Source of the DNA: Bernardetia sp. MNP-M8
GTDB lineage: Bacteria; Bacteroidota; Bacteroidia; Cytophagales; Bernardetiaceae
Length of the DNA stretch: 64,000 nt
NCBI RefSeq assembly: GCF_037126285.1
Contig: NZ_CP147012.1
Location: 2,316,001-2,380,000 of the forward strand
Direction: 5' to 3'
Shown here: positions 35,865 to 44,004 of the stretch, piece after piece
Position numbering within the stretch: the stretch's first letter is position 1
How the letters are laid out: each line of letters begins with the position of its first letter
The notes under the pieces: generated by a model
What the model was told of the DNA's origin: nothing
Databases searched by the model: none
Seen by the model: the letters and a program-made list of their open reading frames with translations, nothing else
Position numbers and translations under genes: made by a program

Positions 35865-37256
35865 ATGAAACAATTAGAAATTTTTACGTCTCTATTTCAA
35901 ATTATGCTTTTTGTAACTGCACTTTTGGTTACGGCAGGCGTAATTTTCAGTCGTTATAAATATATTCGACGCAACATCGAATTAGGAAAATCTTGGAAAG
36001 GAGAACACAATCCTGCTGAACGCCTACGATTAATGATTTTGATTGCCTTTGGACAGAAAAAAATGTTTGCACGTCCGTTTGTAGGCTTAATGCACTTTGT
36101 CATTTATGCAGGTTTCCTTTTAATTAATATTGAAATTCTAGAAATTGTAATTGATGGAATTACAGGACATCACCGTATTTTTGCTCCTTTATTTGGTGCA
36201 ACTATTTATCAAATCTTAATTGGATTTTTTGAATTACTAGCTCTTGGTGTCTTGACTACTTGTATTATTTTCTTGATTCGCAGAAATATAGTCAAAGTAG
36301 AACGTTTTGATAAACCAGAAATGAAAGGCTGGGCGCATCTTGATGCAAATCTTATCTTAATTTTTGAGATTGTATTAATGTTTTTCTTATTTACAATGAA
36401 TGCAACAGATTCTATCTTGCAAATGAGAGCAACAGATTTGGTAAATAATATGGATGCTGCACACTATAAAGTCTTTGAAAATACTCCTGTTCGCTTTTTG
36501 GTAAGTCAAGCACTTATTCCTCTTTATGATGGACTTACAACTACTCAACTTGTCTTGTTAGAACGTGCTGCTTGGTGGTTTCATATTGTAGGAATTATGG
36601 GTTTTGCCATTTATGTAACCTACTCAAAACACCTTCATATTTTCCTTGCTTTCCCAAATGTATATTTTACTCGTTTGCAGCCTAAAGGCGAAATGAATAA
36701 CATGCCTTCTATCACTAAAGAAGTCAAAATTACAATGGGAATGGAAGAACCAGCAGCAGACGCAGGAATGGAAGACGAAATTCCTTCTTTTGGTGCAAAA
36801 GATGTAACAGATTTGACATGGAGAAATATCTTAGATGCTTATACCTGTACACAGTGTGGACGCTGTACAGATGTTTGTCCTGCAAACATGACAGGTAAAA
36901 AACTATCTCCTCGTAAGATTGTCATGAATGTCCGTCAGCGTGCAGATGAAATTGGACAACGTATGGATGAAATGGGTGAATACTACAAGCCAGATGATAA
37001 AATGTTGTATGGCGATTATGTAACCAAAGAAGAATTAATGGCGTGTACTTCGTGTAATGCGTGTGTAGAAGCATGTCCAGTAAATATTAATCCATTAGAG
37101 CCAATTTTGGAAATGCGTCGTTATGTAGCGATGGAAGAAGCTGACGTTCCTGATGCGTGGAAAGCAATGCTAACTAATGTAGGAAACAACGGTGCGCCTT
37201 GGGCATTTGCGCCAACAGAGCGTTTTAAATGGGCTGATGAAATGAAAAATCAGTAA
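35865..37256 (+). CDS. Membrane-anchored 4Fe-4S heterodisulfide-reductase-like subunit
   Basis: This 463-residue protein has four or five membrane helices in about 5-270 with the shape of a nitrate-reductase-gamma/HdrE-like cytochrome b domain (histidines in FVGLMHFVIYAG, WWFHIVGIMG, YSKHLHIFLAFP could bind heme). A soluble ferredoxin domain with two 4Fe-4S motifs follows: CTQCGRCTDVCPANMTGK (about 326-343) and CTSCNACVEACPVNINP (about 391-407). Together with the next gene it resembles the HdrE/HdrC plus HdrB arrangement used to pass electrons between menaquinol and a soluble partner. The exact partner is unknown. Confidence 0.82.
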   Translation: MKQLEIFTSLFQIMLFVTALLVTAGVIFSRYKYIRRNIELGKSWKGEHNPAERLRLMILIAFGQKKMFARPFVGLMHFVIYAGFLLINIEILEIVIDGITGHHRIFAPLFGATIYQILIGFFELLALGVLTTCIIFLIRRNIVKVERFDKPEMKGWAHLDANLILIFEIVLMFFLFTMNATDSILQMRATDLVNNMDAAHYKVFENTPVRFLVSQALIPLYDGLTTTQLVLLERAAWWFHIVGIMGFAIYVTYSKHLHIFLAFPNVYFTRLQPKGEMNNMPSITKEVKITMGMEEPAADAGMEDEIPSFGAKDVTDLTWRNILDAYTCTQCGRCTDVCPANMTGKKLSPRKIVMNVRQRADEIGQRMDEMGEYYKPDDKMLYGDYVTKEELMACTSCNACVEACPVNINPLEPILEMRRYVAMEEADVPDAWKAMLTNVGNNGAPWAFAPTERFKWADEMKNQ

Positions 37257-37370
37257 ACAGTAATTTTTCAGTTATCAGTCATCAGTTAATACAATTTTGT
37301 TAGAATTAAAACTTTGCTAATAGTCAGTAGTCTGACTTTGACAATAGTTTCTAAAATAAAGATTTAATCC

Positions 37371-37410
37371 TTTTCTCTAGTTCAAGCGTCGACGCTTGAA
37401 CTAGAGAAAA
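37371..37410. repeat. Perfect 40-bp palindrome between two genes of the Fe-S operon
   Basis: The left half TTTTCTCTAGTTCAAGCGTC (37371-37390) is the exact reverse complement of the right half (37391-37410), with no loop and the core GCGTCGACGC. It sits 14 bases before the start of the HdrB-like gene. As RNA it would fold into one long hairpin across the ribosome-binding region. Confidence 0.9.
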
Positions 37411-37424
37411 TAAACATAAAAAAT

Positions 37425-38219
37425 ATGAGCGAAGAAACATTAAGAATTCCTACAATGGCAGAACTATCTGCTGAAGGAAAATCTCCAGAAATATTATTTT
37501 GGGTAGGTTGTGCAGGTTCGTATGACGACCGTTATAAAGCTGTTACTCGTGCGATGATTCGGATTTTGAATAAAGCAAATATCAATTTTGCTGTTTTGGG
37601 AACAGAAGAAAGCTGCACAGGTGACCCTGCTCGTCGTGCTGGTGATGAATTTACTTTTCAGATGCAGGCAGCTATGAATATTGAGGTATTGAATAATTAC
37701 AATATCAAAAATATTGTTACGGCTTGTCCTCATTGTTTCAATACATTAAAAAATGAATATCCAGAATTGGGTGGAAACTATGATGTTATTCACCATTCTA
37801 CTTATCTTCAAAAACTAATTAATGAGGGTAAAGTGAAATTTGGAGGAGGAGAATTTAAAGGAAAACGAATTACCTATCACGATTCTTGCTATTTGGGAAG
37901 AGCAAATGATATTTATGAAGCTCCTCGTGAAGTTTTGGAAAAATTAGATGCTGAGTTGGTAGAAATGAAACGCTGTAAATCTAAAGGACTTTGTTGTGGT
38001 GCAGGTGGCGCACAAATGTTCAAAGATGCTGAAAAAGGCAAAAAAGAAGTCAATATCGAACGTGCAGAAGAAGCTGTTGCAGTTCGTCCAGATTATGTAG
38101 CTGTGGGATGTCCTTTCTGTATGACAATGATGGGAGATGGAATCAAGCACTTCAATAAAGAAAAAGAAATTAAAGTATTAGACCTTTCTGAATTTATTGT
38201 AGGAGCACAAGATTTATAA
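37425..38219 (+). CDS. CCG-domain (HdrB/GlpC-like) Fe-S protein
   Basis: This 264-residue soluble protein has two cysteine-rich CCG domains. WVGCAGSYDDR (about 26-36) and CTACPHC-type sequence (ACPHCFNTLKNE, about 100) belong to the first. YHDSCYLGRAND, GLCCGAGGAQMF (about 187-198) and GCPFCMTMM belong to the second. The family binds non-cubane or linked Fe-S clusters in HdrB, GlpC and LldE. It acts with the membrane protein encoded upstream, 168 bases away and in the same direction. Confidence 0.85.
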   Translation: MSEETLRIPTMAELSAEGKSPEILFWVGCAGSYDDRYKAVTRAMIRILNKANINFAVLGTEESCTGDPARRAGDEFTFQMQAAMNIEVLNNYNIKNIVTACPHCFNTLKNEYPELGGNYDVIHHSTYLQKLINEGKVKFGGGEFKGKRITYHDSCYLGRANDIYEAPREVLEKLDAELVEMKRCKSKGLCCGAGGAQMFKDAEKGKKEVNIERAEEAVAVRPDYVAVGCPFCMTMMGDGIKHFNKEKEIKVLDLSEFIVGAQDL

Positions 38220-38252
38220 TATTTGTGTTTTTTTGATAAAAAATAAAAAACT

Positions 38253-38294
38253 AAATACTCTTTATTTTCTTTGAAAAGTAAAGGGTATTTTTTT
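38253..38294 (+). terminator. Terminator after the Fe-S operon
   Basis: AAATACTCTTTA (38253-38264) pairs with TAAAGGGTATTT (38279-38290), one G-T-type mismatch, and a T-run follows. Confidence 0.75.
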
Positions 38295-38342
38295 GTTTTA
38301 TCTTTTCTTTCGCTGGTAAGATATCACCAATGGCAAAAAAAT

Positions 38343-38395
38343 TAGTAGAGTAATAATAGAATTAAAAATTAATACCATGATTTATTACTCTACTA
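38343..38395 (-). terminator. Terminator after the GDSL esterase gene
   Basis: A perfect 14-bp stem (TAGTAGAGTAATAA, 38343-38356, with 38382-38395) is followed on the minus strand by a run of seven T. Confidence 0.7.
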
Positions 38396-38459
38396 TTATT
38401 TTAGTGGGAAATTAATAAAAAAATTAAAGTAGTATATAAGTAGAAAATAAGAGTGATTT

Positions 38460-39065
38460 TTAATTAGCGTAAGTCTGACGTAAAAGAGGATAAATAGTTT
38501 GCCATATTGTATCTGCTACAATCTCATAACCTTGTGCATTAGGATGCAAACGATCTGAAAGGTTTAGATTTACTTCTCCCATAACACCTTCTAATAAAGA
38601 AGGAATAAGAGGAGAGTTGTATTTTTTAGCTAACCTTTCATATACTTTTTGATATTGAACAGCATATTGTGCAGCAATTTGTCCCATCATTCCAAAACCA
38701 ACAAGTAATTCAATAGGTAATTTGACTTTTGCTATCACAACCATTACATTTGGATATTGTGCTTTTGTACGTTCGATAATTTGCATAAGGTTTTGTTCCA
38801 TTTTTTCAGGAGTAATTCCTCTAAAAAGGTCATTTATACCTAAAGCAAGTACAAAAATATCTACTTCTTGCTGTTGAAGTACACTAGGCAAACGCATGAT
38901 AGCACTATGTGTAGTATCACCACTCACACCAGCATTAATGGTGTTGTAAAGTAAGCCGTATTTATCTATTTTCTGTTGAATAAGAGCAGGAGGAGCTTGA
39001 CTTAATTGCAAACCATATCCCTCTGTCAAACTATCACCGAAGAATATTATATTCTTCATAATCAT
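38460..39065 (-). CDS. SGNH/GDSL esterase (arylesterase, TesA-like)
   Basis: This 201-residue hydrolase has the SGNH blocks: GDSLTEGYG with the nucleophile S12, G49 in NAGVSGDT, N79 in LGINDL, and D171/H174 in SDRLHPN. It resembles TesA-type lysophospholipase/arylesterase, but no signal peptide is visible, so it may be cytoplasmic. The start could be either of two methionines (MIMKNII). A 356-bp spacer separates it from the regulator gene upstream. Confidence 0.87.
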   Translation of the reverse strand: MIMKNIIFFGDSLTEGYGLQLSQAPPALIQQKIDKYGLLYNTINAGVSGDTTHSAIMRLPSVLQQQEVDIFVLALGINDLFRGITPEKMEQNLMQIIERTKAQYPNVMVVIAKVKLPIELLVGFGMMGQIAAQYAVQYQKVYERLAKKYNSPLIPSLLEGVMGEVNLNLSDRLHPNAQGYEIVADTIWQTIYPLLRQTYAN

Positions 39066-39421
39066 AATATTTTTTAGTAAAAAAAAACTAAAGAAAATAA
39101 TTACTTTTTTATTTGAAGATAAAAAAGATAACTTTTCATTAATTATAATGACAGTAGTTGATTATAGTTATGATATAGATAGCTGTACAAAAATCGTGTA
39201 CTTTTCAAAGAATTTTATTTTTCATCAAAAAAAACGCTCTTATTTAATAATTAAGAATTACTCAAAAAATAAATATAATATCTTATTGTTGAATCTTTAC
39301 CCTCCAAAAACACTTATTACCTAAACAACTGTTATTTTATTTTTAATTTTGTTTATTGAAGGCTTCAATTAGATATTTTTCTTTTTGGTAGAAACTTATT
39401 GAAATAAAATCTTGATTGGTA
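39066..39421. other. Spacer upstream of the esterase gene
   Basis: No ORF was found in this AT-rich stretch. The short match GTACAAAAATCGTGTAC near 39184-39200 is a weak inverted repeat. Nothing else can be supported. Confidence 0.3.
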
Positions 39422-40588
39422 TTATAATCTTATGCCCAATACAAGCACATCATCTATTTGATCATAGTTTCTTTTCCAACTTTCAAATTCACTAGAAAGT
39501 TCTTCTAATTGTTCTTGAGATGTTTTACTTTTTATTCTTTGGAATAAGTCTCTAAGTTTTTTACTCATAAAACGTCTATTTTCTTTTCCTCCAAACTGAT
39601 CTTGATAACCATCTGAATAAAGATAGATTTGAGTGTTGGGTTGTATTTCGAATTCATGTTTGGTATAAATAGCATTTTCTTTTCCATCTATTCCCACTCT
39701 ATCTCCTTTTATATAGTACAATTCATTATTTTGAATAATACAAATAGGTCTTTTTGCACCTGCAAACGATATTTTGTTTTTCTCTTTATCAATTACACAA
39801 ATAGCGATTTCCATCCCTTCATGAATACTTGCACGTTCTCCATTCCAAACTGCTCTTATTGCTCTATTTACGTTTTCTAAAATCTTTTCAGGTGAATATA
39901 TTTTTTTATCTATAACAGCCCGATTGAGAAGTTGATGTCCAATCAAAGACATAAAAGCTCCTGGCACTCCATGTCCTGTACAGTCAGCAACAGCAATAAC
40001 TATTTTGTTATCCTCATCTCTACACCAGTAAAAATCACCACTTACTACATCTTTTGGTTTATAAAATACAAAGTGACTAGGAAGTAATTCTTTAAGATAA
40101 CTAGAAGAGGGCAAAACAGCCGATTGTATGCGTTCTGCATATCGAATACTAGATTGTATTTGTCTGTTTTGAGATTTTAATGTTTTGTCTTTTTCATAAT
40201 TTTCAATGGCACTCTCAACTGTCATCATTAAGTCTTTGGTACTCCAAGGCTTTGAAATATATCTGTATAAATTAGTACGATTCACTGCATTTGTAACCCC
40301 TTCAAGACTTGCTTGCCCTGTCAAAAGGATTTTCATACAATTGGGTAACACCCGATGTGTTTCTATCAAAAACTCATCTCCTCGCATTTGAGGCATAATA
40401 TAATCTGAAATAATAACAACAATTTCTTTTCCTTTTTCTTTAAAGAAATCAATAATTTCTAATCCTTCTTCTCCACTTTCAGCTACTTCTATAATCATAG
40501 AATCAGCAAAGTGTTGAGATAGCTCTTGCTTTAAACTATTTAGAATAATAGGTTCATCATCAACACATAAAATAATTTTTTTATCCAT
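39422..40588 (-). CDS. Response regulator fused to PP2C (SpoIIE-type) phosphatase
   Basis: This 388-residue signalling protein has a receiver domain (about 1-125; D10/D11, phospho-acceptor D62 in ISDYIMPQ, K113 in ISKPWS), a linker helix (about 130-165), and a PP2C-like Ser/Thr phosphatase domain. The latter has VVSGDFYW (181-188), ADCTGHGVPGAFMSLIGHQL (201-220) and YSDGYQDQFGG (about 327-337), the metal-binding aspartates being present. It should dephosphorylate a small STAS-type protein when its receiver is activated. SiaC (31567-31953) is the only STAS-type phosphoprotein candidate I recognise in the window, so a SiaA-like role is a fair guess, not shown. Confidence 0.9.
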   Translation of the reverse strand: MDKKIILCVDDEPIILNSLKQELSQHFADSMIIEVAESGEEGLEIIDFFKEKGKEIVVIISDYIMPQMRGDEFLIETHRVLPNCMKILLTGQASLEGVTNAVNRTNLYRYISKPWSTKDLMMTVESAIENYEKDKTLKSQNRQIQSSIRYAERIQSAVLPSSSYLKELLPSHFVFYKPKDVVSGDFYWCRDEDNKIVIAVADCTGHGVPGAFMSLIGHQLLNRAVIDKKIYSPEKILENVNRAIRAVWNGERASIHEGMEIAICVIDKEKNKISFAGAKRPICIIQNNELYYIKGDRVGIDGKENAIYTKHEFEIQPNTQIYLYSDGYQDQFGGKENRRFMSKKLRDLFQRIKSKTSQEQLEELSSEFESWKRNYDQIDDVLVLGIRL

Positions 40589-40704
40589 ATTAAAAATTGA
40601 GTATTCTTTTTATAGGGTAAGTGAACGTCAATATACTATATTTTATTTGATAATAATAGTTTTTTATCGAATAAAACACTAAAAACCAATCACTTATATT
40701 TTCA

Positions 40705-41823
40705 TTATGCATTTATATTTTTGCATAAAAATTGAGCTGCTCGGTCTGCCCCATCAGCCTGAAGAAATATAGACATACTTTGAGACATCTCTTTTTTCTT
40801 ATCAAATAAAAGTTGTAATTCTTTCATTAAATGAGTTTTAATTTGGTTTTCTTCCAAAAATAAGGCTGCCTTTGCATCAAAAGCTCTTTTTGCTCTTCCA
40901 TATTGGTCGTCATATCCCCTTGCTTTTGGAATAAAAATAGTTGGAATTCTACAAGAAAGAAGTTCATTGAATGTATTATATCCTGTTGCAGAAATGGCAA
41001 AATCTAAAGCAGGCATTAATTCTATAAGTGGAAAATGAGAAAATGAAATAGTAGAAGCAGGAAGTTTTAAGAAAATTTCTTTCAGTTTATTTGTAGAATT
41101 TAAAGGAGGTTTGGGAACAAGTAATCGTATCTTTTTTTGTCTTAGTAAAGAAGAAGAATTTAAAATCAAATCAAAAATTTGTTTGTAGTTTTCTGTTGTA
41201 GTGGTGTCTCCTCCTCCTCCTAGATTGACTAAAAGTAAATTTTCATCTTCTGCCACTCCCAAGTTTTTTCTAATGTCTTCTCTTGATTGTAATTCTGATT
41301 TTTCTCGTATCAAAATTTCATTACTCCAAAACAAACTATCTTTCTTATTGGCTGGAATAGGAATTTTTGTAATTCCTTGACTATGTGGTGCAATTATATA
41401 ATCATAAAAACTCTGTGTTTCGATTTTATTTCTGTCCATATTCATTTGTTCTCTATGAATAAAGAATTTTTTCCATTTTAGAGGAAGTCCCAAAACAGAA
41501 AGCAAATCGTTCATCGAACCCAAAGGAAAAGTATCTACTACCAAAGCCACAGGACGGTAGGTATTTACAATCGAAGTCAGAATTTCAGAATAAGAAATAG
41601 CTAAATCTCGTTTTAAAAGTTTAGAATCTCTAGCAATTGTTTTACTAGGTACTTTGTAGTAGGCAAAACCCTCTTGATACAACAAATGCGAACCTTCCGA
41701 AGCTGTAAAAAATAGTGGTACAAGCGAAGAATCTTGTTTTTTGAGCTGACGAGCAATAGCCAAACAGCGAGTAAGGTGTCCTAATCCCAAACCATTTACA
41801 GTATAAAAAAGTACGTATTTCAT
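40705..41823 (-). CDS. Glycosyltransferase (GT28/MurG-like fold)
   Basis: This 372-residue GT-B type glycosyltransferase starts MKYVLFYTVNGLGLGHLTRC with the GLGHLTR nucleotide-sugar-side loop. The C-terminal domain has the pattern LLVNLGGGGDTTTTEN and SATGYNTFNELLSCRIPTIF (about 316-335), with the region that binds the donor sugar nucleotide. Proteins of this shape transfer GlcNAc or similar to lipid or polysaccharide acceptors; the acceptor is unknown. It diverges from the epimerase gene. Confidence 0.75.
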   Translation of the reverse strand: MKYVLFYTVNGLGLGHLTRCLAIARQLKKQDSSLVPLFFTASEGSHLLYQEGFAYYKVPSKTIARDSKLLKRDLAISYSEILTSIVNTYRPVALVVDTFPLGSMNDLLSVLGLPLKWKKFFIHREQMNMDRNKIETQSFYDYIIAPHSQGITKIPIPANKKDSLFWSNEILIREKSELQSREDIRKNLGVAEDENLLLVNLGGGGDTTTTENYKQIFDLILNSSSLLRQKKIRLLVPKPPLNSTNKLKEIFLKLPASTISFSHFPLIELMPALDFAISATGYNTFNELLSCRIPTIFIPKARGYDDQYGRAKRAFDAKAALFLEENQIKTHLMKELQLLFDKKKEMSQSMSIFLQADGADRAAQFLCKNINA

Positions 41824-42005
41824 AAGTAGAGTTTTGTTTTTCCGAAACTACTAAAAAAGTATACAATTCAAAAATTCCTTTTCTAAAAATGGTGTTTTTA
41901 ATTTTCGTATTTTTGTAAATTATTAATTGATTAAAAATCAAATCATTTTTTCTAAATTTGAAATTCATTAATCACTAATAATTTATCACTAACCACTATA
42001 TAAAG

Positions 42006-43055
42006 ATGAATTATTTTATCACAGGTGCAACAGGTTTTTTGGGAAGTTATTTGGTAGAAGAATTGATAACTACAAGTAATCAAAATCAGCAAGCCATCAA
42101 AATAATTGCTTTAAAACGAGCAAGTAGCCAAATTCCTACAAAACTACAAAATTATCCTTCTTCAATTTTGGAATGGGTAGAAGGTGACTTGTTGGATGTT
42201 GTCTTTTTGGATAAAATCACAAAAGGAGTTGAAAGAATAATTCATGGTGCAGCTATTGTTTCCTTTGACCCAAAAGACAAAAAAGAAATGCACCAAACCA
42301 ATGTAGAGGGAACAGAAAATATAGTAAATGCAGCTCTAGCCAATAATGTAAAGGTATTCTGTCAGATAAGTTCAATTGCTGCGCTTGGTCAGCCGTTGGC
42401 ATCACAGCAAAATAAAAACATAAAAATAAATGCTAATGATAAAATAAATGAACTTACCTTCATAGATGAAAAAGCACGTTGGACACCCGAATATACAGGT
42501 TTTAGTGCATATTCTTTTACCAAAAATTTAGCAGAACTAGAAGTTTGGAGAGGACAAGCAGAAGGGCTTGATGTAGTTGTTGTTAATCCCTCTTTTGTTT
42601 TGGGCTACGATGAAAATGGTAGAAGTAGTACTGTTTTGATTGATTATATAAAAAGCGAAAAACCATACTATGGAAGTGGCTTTAGTAATTTTGTAGATGT
42701 GCGTGATGTTGCAAAAATGACAGTTTCACTTTTAGAAAATTCAGAGTTGTATAATGAACGTTATATTTTGAATGGTGGAACGGTAGCTTATTCGGAACTA
42801 ATGCCAAAAATTGCTATTGCACTAAACAAAAAGCCTCCTCACAAGCCCATTCCAAATTGGATAAATAAATATGGTTGGAGATTGATTAAAGTATGGAGTT
42901 TTATTAGTGGAAAATCACCTATTATTACAAAGGATTCTTTAGAATCGGCAAGCCGAACGACTACTTATTCTAATCAAAAAATAAAAGACAAGTTAGATAC
43001 AGATTTTAGAAGTTTAGAGGATACAATAAGGTGGATTGCAGAAAAATACAAATAA
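42006..43055 (+). CDS. NAD-dependent epimerase/dehydratase (extended SDR)
   Basis: This 349-residue extended SDR starts MNYFITGATGFLGSYLVEEL with GATGFLG (7-13). The catalytic pair Y169-xxx-K173 lies in SAYSFTKNLAE, and the serines before it in QISSIAALG. The closest family in feel is dihydroflavonol-4-reductase-like (NSFVLGYDENGRSS-type region, FVDVRDVAKM). The substrate is unknown; candidates are a sugar nucleotide or a steroid/flavonoid-like ketone. The likely -7 box TATTTTTG (41908-41915) or TAAATTTG (41953-41960) lies just upstream. Confidence 0.82.
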   Translation: MNYFITGATGFLGSYLVEELITTSNQNQQAIKIIALKRASSQIPTKLQNYPSSILEWVEGDLLDVVFLDKITKGVERIIHGAAIVSFDPKDKKEMHQTNVEGTENIVNAALANNVKVFCQISSIAALGQPLASQQNKNIKINANDKINELTFIDEKARWTPEYTGFSAYSFTKNLAELEVWRGQAEGLDVVVVNPSFVLGYDENGRSSTVLIDYIKSEKPYYGSGFSNFVDVRDVAKMTVSLLENSELYNERYILNGGTVAYSELMPKIAIALNKKPPHKPIPNWINKYGWRLIKVWSFISGKSPIITKDSLESASRTTTYSNQKIKDKLDTDFRSLEDTIRWIAEKYK

Positions 43056-43081
43056 TATTTTTGATTTTATTAAAATTTTAG

Positions 43082-43110
43082 TTGTAATTCTTATTTTTTT
43101 TCTAAATTTG
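43082..43110 (+). promoter_or_regulatory. Bacteroidota-type promoter for the 43145 gene
   Basis: TTG at 43082-43084 and TAAATTTG at 43103-43110 are separated by 18 bases, close to the TTTG-N19-TAnnTTTG consensus for the primary sigma factor of this phylum. The start codon follows 35 bases later. Confidence 0.5.
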
Positions 43111-43144
43111 CTTGTAATTCAAAATTCTACCTGTTATATCTGTA

Positions 43145-43708
43145 GTGAAAAAAATAATTACCCTTTTGCTACTTTCTCTGTTTTCTTTCCATATTTTGGG
43201 TGTTTATGTTTCTTTCCAAGTAAGGGAACACTATATCAAAAAAGATATTAAGAGACGCATCAAAAAAGGCGTTCCAGAAGAAGAGTTAGCACACATTATT
43301 TATAAACCTTCCATTAAGAATCAGTTTGATTGGACAACTAAAGCTGAATTCCGTTATGGAGGAACTATGTACGATATTGTAAGAACAGAATTTGTAAACG
43401 ACTCTACACAAATTTTTCATTGTGTAAATGACAGCCAAGAAACTATCCTTTTTAAAGATTTAGAAAAACGATTAGAGGAAGAATTAGCATTACATTTATC
43501 TTCTAAAAATGAAAAAAAATCTCCTACATCTGCCAAAACGCTATACAAAACACTAGCTAAATATGTGTCAGATACTCAATTTACTATTTTAAATGCTGAT
43601 TGGATAGCCATTTCTTTAAAAGAAGAAAATACCACCTTGGGCTATTATTTCAACCTTTATCATTCACTTCATTTAGATATTCATAGCCCACCTCCTAGGC
43701 ATGTTTGA
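43145..43708 (+). CDS. Exported hypothetical protein
   Basis: This 187-residue protein starts at a GTG, chosen because it gives the signal sequence MKKIITLLLLSLFSFHILG. The mature part (VSFQVREHYIKKDIKRRIKK, then KAEFRYGGTMYDIVRTE) is the pattern of a Bacteroidota family of unknown function that I cannot name. It would be periplasmic, or anchored by the N-terminal helix. The product carries many histidines near the C-terminus (FNLYHSLHLDIHSPPPRH), which may hint at metal contact. It lies directly upstream of the TonB receptor operon. Confidence 0.6.
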   Translation: MKKIITLLLLSLFSFHILGVYVSFQVREHYIKKDIKRRIKKGVPEEELAHIIYKPSIKNQFDWTTKAEFRYGGTMYDIVRTEFVNDSTQIFHCVNDSQETILFKDLEKRLEEELALHLSSKNEKKSPTSAKTLYKTLAKYVSDTQFTILNADWIAISLKEENTTLGYYFNLYHSLHLDIHSPPPRHV

Positions 43709-43737
43709 TTTTCTTAAATTTTTGGATAAACGACTAC

Positions 43738-43860
43738 TTAGTCTGTCATTGGTGGAGACACCAACAACGGCTAAGATAAGTCTATAAGTTGAAGGCTTTT
43801 GTTTGTATTTTATAATTCTGTCGTTGGTGGGGACATCAACAACAGCGAAGTATAGCAAAA
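43738..43860. repeat. Paired GTTGTTGGTG-type hairpins, direct repeat
   Basis: TTGGTG-GAGA-CACCAA (43749-43764) and, 70 bases on, GTTGGTG-GGGA-CATCAAC are each flanked by related words (TCTGTC before, CAACAACGGC / CAACAACAGC after). The two form a direct repeat of about 37 bp with a few changes. They lie between the hypothetical gene and the TonB receptor. Confidence 0.7.
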
Positions 43861-44004
43861 ACAATCAACTTCTATTTTATCCTCCTCATTCAATTTTACA
43901 GACAACTCCATTTATATTATCAATAAGCAAAAAACAATTTTCTGCTTAGGTTTTTTGGTGCGTCTAATTTTAAAAAATATTGATCTTATTTTAATTTAAA
44001 AAAA

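Noticed and set aside
43673-43864. Minus-strand frame of 63 codons over the paired hairpins
   Set aside because: It translates the direct repeat (VVDVPTNDR and VVGVSTNDR appear as repeats) and is not a gene.
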